Positions 9,164 through 17,584 of a stretch of DNA of 64,000 nt are shown in pieces (the first letter of the stretch is position 1; every line of letters begins with the position of its first letter). Under the pieces are notes generated by a model. It saw nothing but the letters and a program-made list of their open reading frames with translations. It had not been told where the DNA came from and searched no databases. The stretch lies in NCBI GenBank assembly GCA_033344815.1, contig JAWPMR010000001.1, positions 4,698,136 through 4,762,135 on the forward strand. The letters are read 5' to 3'. The stretch comes from Paracoccaceae bacterium. Its GTDB lineage: Bacteria > Pseudomonadota > Alphaproteobacteria > Rhodobacterales > Rhodobacteraceae. The position numbers and the translations under genes were made by a program.

Positions 9164-11058
9164 ACAGGCCACCACTGCACACCTGCAGGCGGAATGACAG
9201 CGCCATCAAATGTCACAGGATCCGTGCTGTAGTTGAACGCAAACAGATGCGTACGCGTTTGCCGCAGACGCAAACCTTCGGGCATCACACGCGTGGGTAT
9301 GTCAGCAGATTTTGTCAGATCGTCGATGATACGATCCCAAAGCACGGCATCCGGCCACGCCCCCAGATACTGCAGCGCGCCTGTAGTTTTCAAAACCGCA
9401 TCACCGGCTTCGGTCTGCAGTCTGGTCTCTGCCTCGCCCTCAAGGGTTTCGATCCAATGATGAATGGCGCCGCCGCCTTGAACGGGGCGCGTCACGTCCG
9501 GTGGCAGGGTTTCGATACGCGTGACTGTGACATCAATGCCGTCAATGTCCGGGCCCATCGGGGTCGGAATCGACAATTCCAGCGTGACCGCGTTTGATCG
9601 GGGGCCAATCAATACCACTGTTTTGCGCAATGCAGCGCTCAATCCCACTGGAAAGCTGGCCAAACCGGGCGCCAGTACCAACTTGTAGCCCGACAAATCC
9701 TTTGTCGTTGAGGGTACAATATCAATAGACAAACCGCGTTTGCGCAAAGCGCGATATGCATCCAGCATTACTCGAAAATAACTGAAACCTTCGCCTTGGG
9801 GCAGGGTGGCCCATGCCCATTCGGAAGGGTAATCAAACACCAGCGCCACCTGCGCTTTCTGGATCGCAATCTCGGGCATCTGGGCAATCTCGAGCGCCAC
9901 CGCGCGTGCCTCGTCCAGACCGGGGGCCGGGGCATCATCGGGACGGCGCAGCCCGGCATGCATTTGCTCTTGGGCAAAAGGGGCCTGACGCCAGCGGAAG
10001 TAACTTACAACCTCGGCCCCATGCGCAAAGGCTTCCCAACTCCACAATCGGACCATGCCGGGCAGGGGCGCAGGATTGAACGGCGCCCAATTCACCGGTC
10101 CGGGTTGCTGTTCCATAACCCACCAGCGCCCGTCTTTGCCCACGGCGCGGTACAGATCGTGGTGGAACGCCTGCATATCGGGGTCGCCCTGTTGCAGGTA
10201 GTGCGCTTTATGGTTTGCAGAGGCTTCCAGTCGATCTGACAAGAACCCAATCGGGTAGCTGTCCCAACTGGCGATATCGATCGATGCGCCCACATCAAAA
10301 TGATCAAAATCCAGCACGCGGCCCATGTAATTGTGGATCAAAGGCGTATCGGTCCGGGCGCGCAACGCTGCGACTTGTACCTCGTGATAGCGCACGACCT
10401 GATCGGAACTGAAACGGCGAAAGGCCATTTCGTGACTAGGATTGGCTTGTGTCACAGTCAGGTTGGGCAGGTCGATCTCGTTAAAAGAGCGATACTCCAT
10501 GGACCAGAACACATTGCCCCACGCGGTGTTCAGAGCCTCAATTGTATCATAGCGCGCCGCCAGCCAGTCGCGAAACGCATCTCTGGCGGCATCCGAGAAG
10601 GACAAGATCGTGTCATGGCAGCCATATTCATTGTCGATTTGCCAGCCATGGATGCGTGGATCGCGTCCGTACCGATCCCCCAGAAGCTCGGCGATTTTCC
10701 CGCTGCCGGCGCGGTACCCTGCATGGCTAAAGCAATAGTGCCGGCGGGAGCCAAATTTGCGCGGGTTGCCCTGCGCATCCACGGCCAGCATGTCGGGAAA
10801 GCGATCCAGCATCCAACGCGGTGGCGTACAGGTTGGCGTGCCAAGGATGATTTTTAGCCCCGCCTCGCTGAGAATTTCGACTGCACTGTCCAGCCAGTCA
10901 AATTCAAAAACGCCGGGGTTTGGCTCCATCCGGCTCCACGCAAACTCCCCGATGCGGACCCATGAAATACCTGCTTCAACCATTTGCGCAGCATCTTGCG
11001 CCCACATCTCTTGGGGCCAGTGTTCGGGATAATAACAGACACCCAACGCGCGTTTCAT
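9160..11058 (-). CDS. Beta-galactosidase, GH42
   Basis: A 632-residue glycoside hydrolase family 42 enzyme. The N-terminal TIM barrel begins GVCYYPEHWPQEMW; the acid/base glutamate sits in IHGWQIDNEYGCHDT and the nucleophile in WWVMEQQPGPVNWAP. Middle (trimerisation) and C-terminal beta domains follow. There is no signal peptide, so it acts in the cytoplasm on imported beta-galactosides, releasing galactose for the oxidative pathway encoded upstream in the same operon. Its start overlaps the lactonase stop by four bases. It is the last gene of the minus-strand operon. Confidence 0.93.
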   Translation of the reverse strand: MKRALGVCYYPEHWPQEMWAQDAAQMVEAGISWVRIGEFAWSRMEPNPGVFEFDWLDSAVEILSEAGLKIILGTPTCTPPRWMLDRFPDMLAVDAQGNPRKFGSRRHYCFSHAGYRAGSGKIAELLGDRYGRDPRIHGWQIDNEYGCHDTILSFSDAARDAFRDWLAARYDTIEALNTAWGNVFWSMEYRSFNEIDLPNLTVTQANPSHEMAFRRFSSDQVVRYHEVQVAALRARTDTPLIHNYMGRVLDFDHFDVGASIDIASWDSYPIGFLSDRLEASANHKAHYLQQGDPDMQAFHHDLYRAVGKDGRWWVMEQQPGPVNWAPFNPAPLPGMVRLWSWEAFAHGAEVVSYFRWRQAPFAQEQMHAGLRRPDDAPAPGLDEARAVALEIAQMPEIAIQKAQVALVFDYPSEWAWATLPQGEGFSYFRVMLDAYRALRKRGLSIDIVPSTTKDLSGYKLVLAPGLASFPVGLSAALRKTVVLIGPRSNAVTLELSIPTPMGPDIDGIDVTVTRIETLPPDVTRPVQGGGAIHHWIETLEGEAETRLQTEAGDAVLKTTGALQYLGAWPDAVLWDRIIDDLTKSADIPTRVMPEGLRLRQTRTHLFAFNYSTDPVTFDGAVIPPAGVQWWPV

Positions 11059-11909
11059 AAGATCACCTGTGGTTCGGGTACGCCCTGTCCGACGTTCGGA
11101 ATGGCAAAGGTCTGACCGTGATGGTCATATGATTCTAACTGTTCTTTTTCAATGCCTTGCATCGCCGTGGTGACGAACAGCGTTTTCATGTCATCGCCGC
11201 CAAACGCAGGGCAGGTCGTATGTGCTGCAGGAATTGGTACTGTCTTTTGGAACATGCCTGTGTCGGAATACACCGCAATCCGCGCGGCCCCCCATTGCGC
11301 AATCCACAACGCGCCATCGCGATCTGTGACAGCGCCATCGGGGTTCAATCCTTCCGCGCGGAAATCAATCAAGACCGTCGGATTTTCGTTGGGCCATCCA
11401 TGGCCGTCCAGCGGCACCTGCATCAGTTTTGCACTGGCCGTGTCGGTGAAATAGGCGACGCTGCGATCTGGCGCAAAGCATATGGCGTTGGAAATAGTGA
11501 TCTCGCCAAACAGTTTGCGCAGATTGCCATTGTAAAACCGGTAAATTGCGCCCGCGCCGGGTTCCGCATTACAGCCCATTGTCCCAATCCAAAAACCACC
11601 CCAGGGGTCGGCGCGCCCATCATTTGATCGCGTCACGCCATTTTCACGTTCCAAAGGCGCCACCAATTTCTTGTCACCCTCTGTCAAATTGAAGTGCCAT
11701 AACCCCGTGGGCGACGCGATCAGCAAGCTGTCCTTATCAACCCAACCGGCGGCAGAGACCGGTTCATCAAAGGACCATTCCAACGGGCGACCATCGCTTT
11801 GGCTCAGTAACTTCTGCCCGACAATATCAAACCAAAACAATTGTTTGCGCAAGGGATGCCAGAGCGGGCCTTCGCCCAACTGGCAACGCCGTGGGTCATA
11901 GGGTGTCAC
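11055..11909 (-). CDS. SMP-30/gluconolactonase-family sugar lactonase
   Basis: A 284-residue six-bladed beta-propeller lactonase. It opens LGEGPLWHPLRKQLFWFDI (metal ligand E) and contains ENGVTRSNDGRADPWGGFWIGTMG, ISNAICFAPDRSVAYFTDT and NPDGAVTDRDGALWIAQW, which carry the divalent-metal ligands of the SMP-30/regucalcin family. In this setting it probably hydrolyses galactono-lactone to galactonate after the SDR step. It overlaps both neighbours by four bases (dgoA before, beta-galactosidase after), which supports co-translation. Exact lactone specificity is inferred from context. Confidence 0.88.
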   Translation of the reverse strand: MTPYDPRRCQLGEGPLWHPLRKQLFWFDIVGQKLLSQSDGRPLEWSFDEPVSAAGWVDKDSLLIASPTGLWHFNLTEGDKKLVAPLERENGVTRSNDGRADPWGGFWIGTMGCNAEPGAGAIYRFYNGNLRKLFGEITISNAICFAPDRSVAYFTDTASAKLMQVPLDGHGWPNENPTVLIDFRAEGLNPDGAVTDRDGALWIAQWGAARIAVYSDTGMFQKTVPIPAAHTTCPAFGGDDMKTLFVTTAMQGIEKEQLESYDHHGQTFAIPNVGQGVPEPQVIL

Positions 11910-12511
11910 GCCGTGGCCTGTTGATAGGCCTCAACGATCGCTGTGGCGCGGGTTGCCACGTCCTGTGCCGTCATGCCGGGCTTGTAGATCGCGGAACCGA
12001 GACCAAACCCATCCGCGCTTGCTTTGATCCAGTCACCAAAGTTTTCAGGTCCCGCACCCCCAACGGCAAACACAAGAGTTCCCTTGGGCAGGATCGGGCG
12101 CATGGCAGCAAGGCCCGCTGTACCCGCCATGGAGCCGGGGAACAGTTTCAGCCCATCAGCACCTGCCTTCAGCGCGGCAAAGGCTTCGGTCGGAGTAAAC
12201 ACACCCGGCCAGCTTTGCATGCCATTGGACTTCGTTGCGCGGATGACGTCCACGTCACAATTGGGCGACACAATGAGATTTCCCCCAGCCGCTTTGACCG
12301 CCGCGACCTCTGCCACGCTCAAGACTGTGCCCGCGCCGATCAACGCGCGATCTCCAAATTCTTGCGCCAGCATTGAGATGCTTTCAAGCGGGTCCGGCGA
12401 GTTCAGCGGCACTTCGATCTGGGTAATGCCTGCATCCAAAAGGGACTGGGCAATGGCGATGGAGTCAGGCGGTGTGATACCGCGCAAAATGGCGATGAGA
12501 GGGAGCGTCAT
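11906..12511 (-). CDS. dgoA: 2-dehydro-3-deoxy-6-phosphogalactonate aldolase
   Basis: A 201-residue class I KDPG/KDPGal aldolase. The catalytic glutamate lies in LIAILRGITPPDSIAIAQ-type context, and GAGTVLSVAEVAAVKAAGGNLIVSPNCD and GLKLFPGSMAGTAGLAAMRPILPKG contain the conserved substrate-binding segments. It cleaves 2-keto-3-deoxy-6-phosphogalactonate into pyruvate and glyceraldehyde 3-phosphate. It sits between dgoK and the lactonase with four-base overlaps on both sides. KDPG and KDPGal aldolases are hard to tell apart; the dgoK neighbour decides the call. Confidence 0.9.
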   Translation of the reverse strand: MTLPLIAILRGITPPDSIAIAQSLLDAGITQIEVPLNSPDPLESISMLAQEFGDRALIGAGTVLSVAEVAAVKAAGGNLIVSPNCDVDVIRATKSNGMQSWPGVFTPTEAFAALKAGADGLKLFPGSMAGTAGLAAMRPILPKGTLVFAVGGAGPENFGDWIKASADGFGLGSAIYKPGMTAQDVATRATAIVEAYQQATA

Positions 12512-13413
12512 GAGGGGGCCTTTATCTGTCGGTAAGCCGCCGTCAGCCCGGCGAGCGTGGCGCGTTCTGTATCAACAAGCATGGCTTCAACGCCTTGTGG
12601 GCGCAGAGCGGATTGATAGGCGCGTGCCTGACCACCTGTGCCCAGAATTGCGATGTTCTGGCCCAGCCAATAGGGGCGCGCGGCGGCAAGTTCGGACCCG
12701 ATCAGAAGACCGGACAGAGTGGCGCGTGTTTTGGCAGCGTCGGTCTGGTGCAGCAGTTGATCCGCGCGCAACCCAAAGAGCCGTGCGGCGAACCTTTCGG
12801 GGTGTGACATGGCATCGCCAACGGCCGTTTCAAAAGCCTCCCCGTCCCATCCATCATCGCTAACGCTATGCCTCAGAACGGATTTTTGACTGATCAGGGC
12901 AAACAACTCGCCGGACATGAACGTCTGGAAACTGACCACTTCACCAGCACTGAGGAGGACCCATTTGGTATGGGTACCCGGCAAACACAGAACCCCGTCC
13001 CAGCCCGGATTGAGGTGCAGAAAACCGGCGATTTGCGTCTCTTCACCGCGCATCACATCGGCAGGTTGGTTTTGGGATAACCCACTGATCACGCGCACGT
13101 CCAATCCCTGCGCGGTAGGTGCCGCCGTAAGCCTGTCTGCAAGGGGTGTGCAAGGCACGGAACGATAGGGCGCCTCGACCCAACCTTGACGCGATCCCAC
13201 CATACCGCAGGCGATCACAGTGACATTCCCGTTTGCGATCCAATCCCCGATCAGCGCGCGCAAAGCGGGCTCGAATTGCGCGGTGGTCAGGCCGCCCATT
13301 CCGTCCTCTGACTGCGCCCGCGCCAGAACCGTTGCGCCCTGCATGGCATAGGCGCGCAGATTGGTTGTACCCCAATCCACGGCGATCCAGTCAGGGGTGC
13401 ATTTGTCGCTCAT
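12508..13413 (-). CDS. dgoK: 2-dehydro-3-deoxygalactonokinase
   Basis: A 301-residue DgoK family sugar kinase. It begins with the ASKHA phosphate loop WIAVDWGTTNLRAYAM, and contains IACGMVGSRQGWVEAPY, LCLPGTHTKWVLL and the C-terminal glycine-rich ILGTGGQARAYQSAL. It phosphorylates 2-keto-3-deoxygalactonate for DgoA. It follows the SDR gene after four bases and overlaps dgoA by four bases (ATGA). Confidence 0.93.
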   Translation of the reverse strand: MSDKCTPDWIAVDWGTTNLRAYAMQGATVLARAQSEDGMGGLTTAQFEPALRALIGDWIANGNVTVIACGMVGSRQGWVEAPYRSVPCTPLADRLTAAPTAQGLDVRVISGLSQNQPADVMRGEETQIAGFLHLNPGWDGVLCLPGTHTKWVLLSAGEVVSFQTFMSGELFALISQKSVLRHSVSDDGWDGEAFETAVGDAMSHPERFAARLFGLRADQLLHQTDAAKTRATLSGLLIGSELAAARPYWLGQNIAILGTGGQARAYQSALRPQGVEAMLVDTERATLAGLTAAYRQIKAPS

Positions 13414-13417
13414 TCCG

Positions 13418-14188
13418 TCATCCTGTTGTCACCACACCGCCGTCCACAACCATGCATTGGCCGGTCATCATGCGGCTTGTCTTTGAGGCAAGAAACAAGG
13501 TGGCGTCAACCACATCTTGGGGGTCGAGGTGGGTTTTGAGGCACTGACGGTCCAGATGCGCGGCGAGCGCTTCGGGGGAGGCCCATTTATCCAGCTGTTT
13601 TGGCGTCAGAACCCAGCCCGGCGCGAGCGCGTTCACGCGGATGTTGTCAGGCCCTAATTCGCGCGCCAGAGAGCGCGTCATCGCCGTAATCCCGCCATTC
13701 GCCGCCGTGTAAGCCGGATAGCCGGCATTGCCCATCATATAGCTGATGGAACTGAAATTGATGATCGATCCCGACCCGCGCTTGATCATGCCGGGGGCCA
13801 CGGCCTGCGCGGCAAAGAAATAGGCTTTGAGGTTGATAGATAACAGAAAATCCCAATCCTCTGGCGTCAATTCCAACCAGTTGTGGCGACGATCATTGGC
13901 GGCATTGGACACCAGCGTTTCGATAGGACCGTGTGCGTCTTCAGCCGCCGCAATGCTGTTGCGCAACCCGTCGGTGTCGGTGATGTCGCCCTGAAAAAAA
14001 AGCGGCGCACGCCCGTGTTTTTCACCCATCTGTGCCACGAAGTTGCTGGCGTCCGAGCGTCCGATAAAGGCAACATTCGCGCCCTGAGCCAGAAACCCGT
14101 CCGTGAGGTCCGCACCAATGCCGGAGCCGCCGCCCGTGATGTAAATCGAAGCGCCTTTTAGGTCGTGAAATGTTGCGTTCTGACTCAT
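13418..14188 (-). CDS. SDR oxidoreductase, probable galactose 1-dehydrogenase
   Basis: A 256-residue short-chain dehydrogenase/reductase when started at ATG 14188 (MSQNATFHDLKG). A longer frame to 14257 exists, but its extra 23 codons run through an 11-bp repeat array and look non-coding. The Rossmann motif is TGGGSGIGADL, then NAAND and the catalytic Ser in NFSSISYMMG. The usual YxxxK reads YTAAN: the codon at the lysine position is AAT (Asn). Context (lactonase, dgoK, dgoA) suggests oxidation of galactose, or a related sugar, to its lactone. The substituted lysine makes activity uncertain; it may belong to a subfamily that uses another residue. Confidence 0.75.
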   Translation of the reverse strand: MSQNATFHDLKGASIYITGGGSGIGADLTDGFLAQGANVAFIGRSDASNFVAQMGEKHGRAPLFFQGDITDTDGLRNSIAAAEDAHGPIETLVSNAANDRRHNWLELTPEDWDFLLSINLKAYFFAAQAVAPGMIKRGSGSIINFSSISYMMGNAGYPAYTAANGGITAMTRSLARELGPDNIRVNALAPGWVLTPKQLDKWASPEALAAHLDRQCLKTHLDPQDVVDATLFLASKTSRMMTGQCMVVDGGVVTTG

Positions 14189-14216
14189 CTGAAAACCTCG
14201 AAAGATGGTATTGCTG

Positions 14217-14257
14217 CTGTGCACACCCTGTACACAACCTGTACACCGGCTGTACAC
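14217..14257. repeat. Four-copy 11-bp-phased CTGTACAC repeat (operator-like)
   Basis: CTGTGCAC at 14217-14224 is followed by CTGTACAC at 14228-14235, 14239-14246 and 14250-14257. The copies begin exactly 11 bp apart, and the last three each hold the palindrome TGTACA. The array lies 28-69 bp upstream of the SDR start, in the 103-bp gap behind the alpha-galactosidase gene. This is a plausible site for cooperative binding of a regulator along one face of the helix. Function is inferred. Confidence 0.6.
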
Positions 14258-14291
14258 CGGAGGTATGATTTTTGCGGCCCCGCGAGAATGT

Positions 14292-16376
14292 TCACAAGCG
14301 CCTGCCTTCGAGCACCCACATGCTTTCGGGAAAGCTCCACGGTAGGGTCACGCCGTTTTGCATCAACGCCGCACCCGTCAGGATCACGGGGCCCTCTTTG
14401 ATCGCCAATGTCCCGCGCGATAATCCGGTGGCGGAAGCGCGGTTGCGCAAGGAAATCTCATAGCGCGCGGCAGGGTCCAGACGGGTCATGCGCAGGGGGC
14501 GCGGTGCGATCTGGTTTGACGTGGCGGCCTTTCCGGCAAAGACAACGAACTGGCTGCCGTCGCGGGCCTGTTGCTGTTCCGCAATGACCGACGGATCAGA
14601 TGCATCCAGCCGCAAGATATCTGCGGTATACATCCAGTCGCGGTTGGCTTTCCACCAGGCGGTGACATCCGCGAGGACCCCCGCTTCGTGGTCTGTGAGC
14701 TCGCGCGGGTCCATCTCGAACCCCATATGGCGCTGGGCAGCGACCCAAGCGCGAAATTCGATGTCGAGCGTGCGCCCTGACGTATGACAATGGCGCGGTC
14801 CCACGTGACTGCCGGTGACGGCAGAAGGCAGAAAAAGCGCCGCGTTATGCTGCATCTTCAACCGTTCCAGCGCGTCATTGCTGTCTGACAACCAGACCCG
14901 CTGCGTGCGCGCGAGGATGCCAAAATCAATGCGCCCGCCGCCCGAGGCGCAGCTTTCAATTTCTACATCCGGGAAATCCGCGCGCAACCGATCAATCAAC
15001 GCATAGGACCCGCGCGTCTGGGCGGCATCGGGCATCGGCAACACCCGGTTATGATCCCATTTGATGTAATCAATGGGGTGCGTGGAAAGCAGCGCGGCAA
15101 TGCGGTCATATAGGAAATCGCGCACTTCGGGCAGGGCCATGTTCAGCGCCTTTTGCTGGCGGCCCAATATCTGATCCTCTGCTCCCAGCGCCCAATCAGG
15201 ATGCGCGCGGTGGATATTGGAATTGGGGTTGATCATTTCAGGCTCAAACCAAATCCCGAAACTCATGTTTTGCCCGTGCACATAGTCGATCAATGGGCCG
15301 AGACCATCGGGATATTTGCGCGGATCCACTTCCCAGTCACTCAAAGACGAGGTGTCATCATCGCGTTGTCCGAACCAGCCGTCATCCAGCACAAAGCGTT
15401 CCGCGCCGAGCGAGGCTGCGCGCGCGGCAATGTCCTTTAGCACCGGCAGGTCGTGTTTGAAATAGACCGCTTCCCAGCAGTTGTAATGCACCGGGCGCGG
15501 GCGTCCGGGCTTGGTCCATGTGACGATGCGGTCGCGCAAATGACGCTGGAATGACACGGCACAGCCATTGAGACCGTCCGAAGAATAGACCGCATACAGC
15601 GGAGCGGTGCGAAATTCGGTGGCTGCGGCGGTTTCCATCCGGGCGGCGTGACCAAATTGAATCTGGCGACGCCCATCGGGGAGCTCTTCGGCAATCATCC
15701 GGTGACCACCGGACCAGCCATAATGCAGCGCATAGGCCTCGCCGGTTGCATTCGTTGCCCCAAAACAGGGGATCAGCAAACCCGGGAAATGTTCATGCCC
15801 GGTGCGGCCCGTGCGGTTTTCGCGGTACCGGATGCCCGGGGACCATGCCGTGCGATTGAGTTGAAATTCGCCGCACCAGCGCCCGGCGAGGTCGATCATT
15901 TCATCGCTGTGTTGCGGGGCGGGTAGCACAGGTGCCGCCAGCCAGTGCAAATGCAGCGGGCGATCCGCGCTCAGACGCGCGGACATGGCAATCACATGGG
16001 TGTCAGGGTCCAGCGTGAAATCCGCGCCATAGGTCAGCCGGTTGGCCGCATCCACACAGGTTACGATGAGGCCGGTGTCGGTCTGTTCCACCGATTGCAG
16101 CTTGAATTTCGGCAAAAGTGGCGTGCCATTTGTATCGCGCACCACCATGCCGGGTTGGCCCGGAAAGCTGCGCGCGGCCTCAGGGCAGAGCGACAGATCC
16201 GGGTTCTGATCGAGCATCCCGCCAGTGACATCCAGCGCGGAGGCGGCCGCAAGCTGCACGAGGTCTTCGTCCAGCGGCAGTGGGGCGCCCCAATAGATCA
16301 CTTGCGGACAGCGCCCGCCGTCCGAGGCGAGCGCCAAAGTCTGGCGCGCGTCGTCCAGTCGCCAGCATCGTGTCAC
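14292..16376 (-). CDS. Alpha-galactosidase, GH36
   Basis: A 694-residue glycoside hydrolase family 36 enzyme. It has an N-terminal beta-sandwich, then a TIM barrel with RFVLDDGWFGQRDDDTSSLSDW, GIWFEPEMINPNSN, the nucleophile aspartate in YIKWDHNR, and the acid/base region ESCASGGGRIDFG followed by VWLSDSNDALERL. It lacks a signal peptide, so it hydrolyses imported alpha-galactosides (raffinose, melibiose or galactosylglycerol-like compounds) in the cytoplasm. The GTG start overlaps the permease stop by four bases (GTGA, 16373-16376), placing it in the transporter operon. Confidence 0.95.
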   Translation of the reverse strand: MTRCWRLDDARQTLALASDGGRCPQVIYWGAPLPLDEDLVQLAAASALDVTGGMLDQNPDLSLCPEAARSFPGQPGMVVRDTNGTPLLPKFKLQSVEQTDTGLIVTCVDAANRLTYGADFTLDPDTHVIAMSARLSADRPLHLHWLAAPVLPAPQHSDEMIDLAGRWCGEFQLNRTAWSPGIRYRENRTGRTGHEHFPGLLIPCFGATNATGEAYALHYGWSGGHRMIAEELPDGRRQIQFGHAARMETAAATEFRTAPLYAVYSSDGLNGCAVSFQRHLRDRIVTWTKPGRPRPVHYNCWEAVYFKHDLPVLKDIAARAASLGAERFVLDDGWFGQRDDDTSSLSDWEVDPRKYPDGLGPLIDYVHGQNMSFGIWFEPEMINPNSNIHRAHPDWALGAEDQILGRQQKALNMALPEVRDFLYDRIAALLSTHPIDYIKWDHNRVLPMPDAAQTRGSYALIDRLRADFPDVEIESCASGGGRIDFGILARTQRVWLSDSNDALERLKMQHNAALFLPSAVTGSHVGPRHCHTSGRTLDIEFRAWVAAQRHMGFEMDPRELTDHEAGVLADVTAWWKANRDWMYTADILRLDASDPSVIAEQQQARDGSQFVVFAGKAATSNQIAPRPLRMTRLDPAARYEISLRNRASATGLSRGTLAIKEGPVILTGAALMQNGVTLPWSFPESMWVLEGRRL

Positions 16377-17221
16377 TTTACCGCCCCGAGAGTGAGGCCT
16401 GCAATAAAGTGGCGCTGCATCAGGAAGAACATCAGAACCGGGGGCAGGGCCGCGACAATGGAGCCGGCACTCATCAGGTGATAGGCCGCGCGGAATTGTG
16501 CGTTAAAGCTGGTGATTCCGGCAGTCACAGGTTGGCTTTCCGGCCCTTGGGTCAGCACCACAGCCCAGAAATAGTCGTTCCAGATGAAGGTGAAGATCAG
16601 CACCGAAAGCGCCGCGATTGCGGGTTTCATCAGCGGGATCACCACGTACCAGAAGATTTTCCATTCTGCGATGCCTTCCACACGGGCAGCCTCGATCAGC
16701 TCATAGGGCAGCGCGCGGATGAAGTTGCGCATGAACAGCGTGCAAAACCCGGTCTGGAAGGCCACATGAAACAGCACAAGGCCGGTTTTGGTATTATAGA
16801 GGCCCATGTCGAGCGTCAGGTCGCGCACCGGCACCATCAGGATCTGAAAGGGCACGAAGTTCCCGGCCACAAACATGAAGAAAATCCAGATGTTGGATTT
16901 GAATTTATAAACCCCAAGCGCAAACCCCGCGAGGCAGGAGAGCGCCACCGCCCCGATGACCGTGGGCACGGTGATCAGGAAGGAATTCAGCATGTAACGC
17001 GGCATGTCGGAGTCAAAAAACACCAAGCCGTAGTTGTTGAAGAATTCAAAGGAGGAGGGCATGCCCCAGTAATTGCCTTGGGTGAAATCCACAGCCGGTT
17101 TGACGGAAAAGATCGCCACGGCCAGCAGCGGCAACAGCCACATGACAAGCGCCACGGGTAGCAGCGATTGATAGGTCAGCTGCCAGGAACGGGAGGTTTT
17201 TTCAATGGGTGTTGGGAACAT
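16373..17221 (-). CDS. Carbohydrate ABC transporter permease, MalG type
   Basis: A 282-residue inner-membrane protein with six hydrophobic segments. The cytoplasmic EAA loop reads ELIEAARVEGIAEWKIFWYVVIPLMKPAI. This is the MalG/UgpE class. It pairs with the MalF-type permease at 17581-18501 and the binding protein at 18630-19886; the ATPase is probably the divergent MalK-like protein at 20932. The alpha-galactosidase overlaps its end, indicating galactosides as cargo. Three bases separate it from the YjbR-like gene upstream. Confidence 0.92.
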   Translation of the reverse strand: MFPTPIEKTSRSWQLTYQSLLPVALVMWLLPLLAVAIFSVKPAVDFTQGNYWGMPSSFEFFNNYGLVFFDSDMPRYMLNSFLITVPTVIGAVALSCLAGFALGVYKFKSNIWIFFMFVAGNFVPFQILMVPVRDLTLDMGLYNTKTGLVLFHVAFQTGFCTLFMRNFIRALPYELIEAARVEGIAEWKIFWYVVIPLMKPAIAALSVLIFTFIWNDYFWAVVLTQGPESQPVTAGITSFNAQFRAAYHLMSAGSIVAALPPVLMFFLMQRHFIAGLTLGAVK

Positions 17222-17224
17222 GTC

Positions 17225-17584
17225 TTAGCCCTCCGTGCGGTTTGGCAAGGCATCGCGCGTCGCCTTGGGCAGCGATTTGCGGATGATGTCATAAGAGATC
17301 GCGGAGCGATGCGTGACCTCGGATATGTCGGTTGCCTCAAACGGCAGGCGCACCCAGCTTTTGTGAAAATAAGGCGCTTTGACGGCCGCACCTGCGTCAA
17401 TCAGCATGGTGGCAGTATCCGTGTCCGGGGTTTTGAGCGAGACGCCCTGCATGTCGGCTTCGCCCCCAAAGCAGGCGAACATCTTGCCGCCCACTTTCCA
17501 GCTGACCAGTTCAGGGGGATGCGCCAGTGTTGCACCGGGCAAGGCTGCGCAGATCTGGTCGACCTCGTTGCGTGTCACGCTCAT
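17225..17584 (-). CDS. MmcQ/YjbR family protein inside the transporter operon
   Basis: A 119-residue protein starting at ATG 17584 (MSVTRNEVDQICAALPGA), whose ATGA overlaps the stop of the MalF-type permease; a start seven codons further up would run into that gene. It shows the YjbR/CyaY-like pattern, with a 'K.GGKMFACFGG' strand pair and a C-terminal YDIIRKSLPK helix typical of MmcQ/YjbR proteins. Some members have a DNA-binding-like fold, but their role is poorly known. Its position between two permease genes of a sugar ABC transporter is unusual and gives no functional clue beyond co-expression. Confidence 0.8.
   Translation of the reverse strand: MSVTRNEVDQICAALPGATLAHPPELVSWKVGGKMFACFGGEADMQGVSLKTPDTDTATMLIDAGAAVKAPYFHKSWVRLPFEATDISEVTHRSAISYDIIRKSLPKATRDALPNRTEG

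Noticed and set aside
14189-14257. N-terminal extension of the SDR to ATG 14257
   Set aside because: The extra codons are made of an 11-bp repeat whose period is not a multiple of three; the ATG at 14188 gives the normal SDR start.
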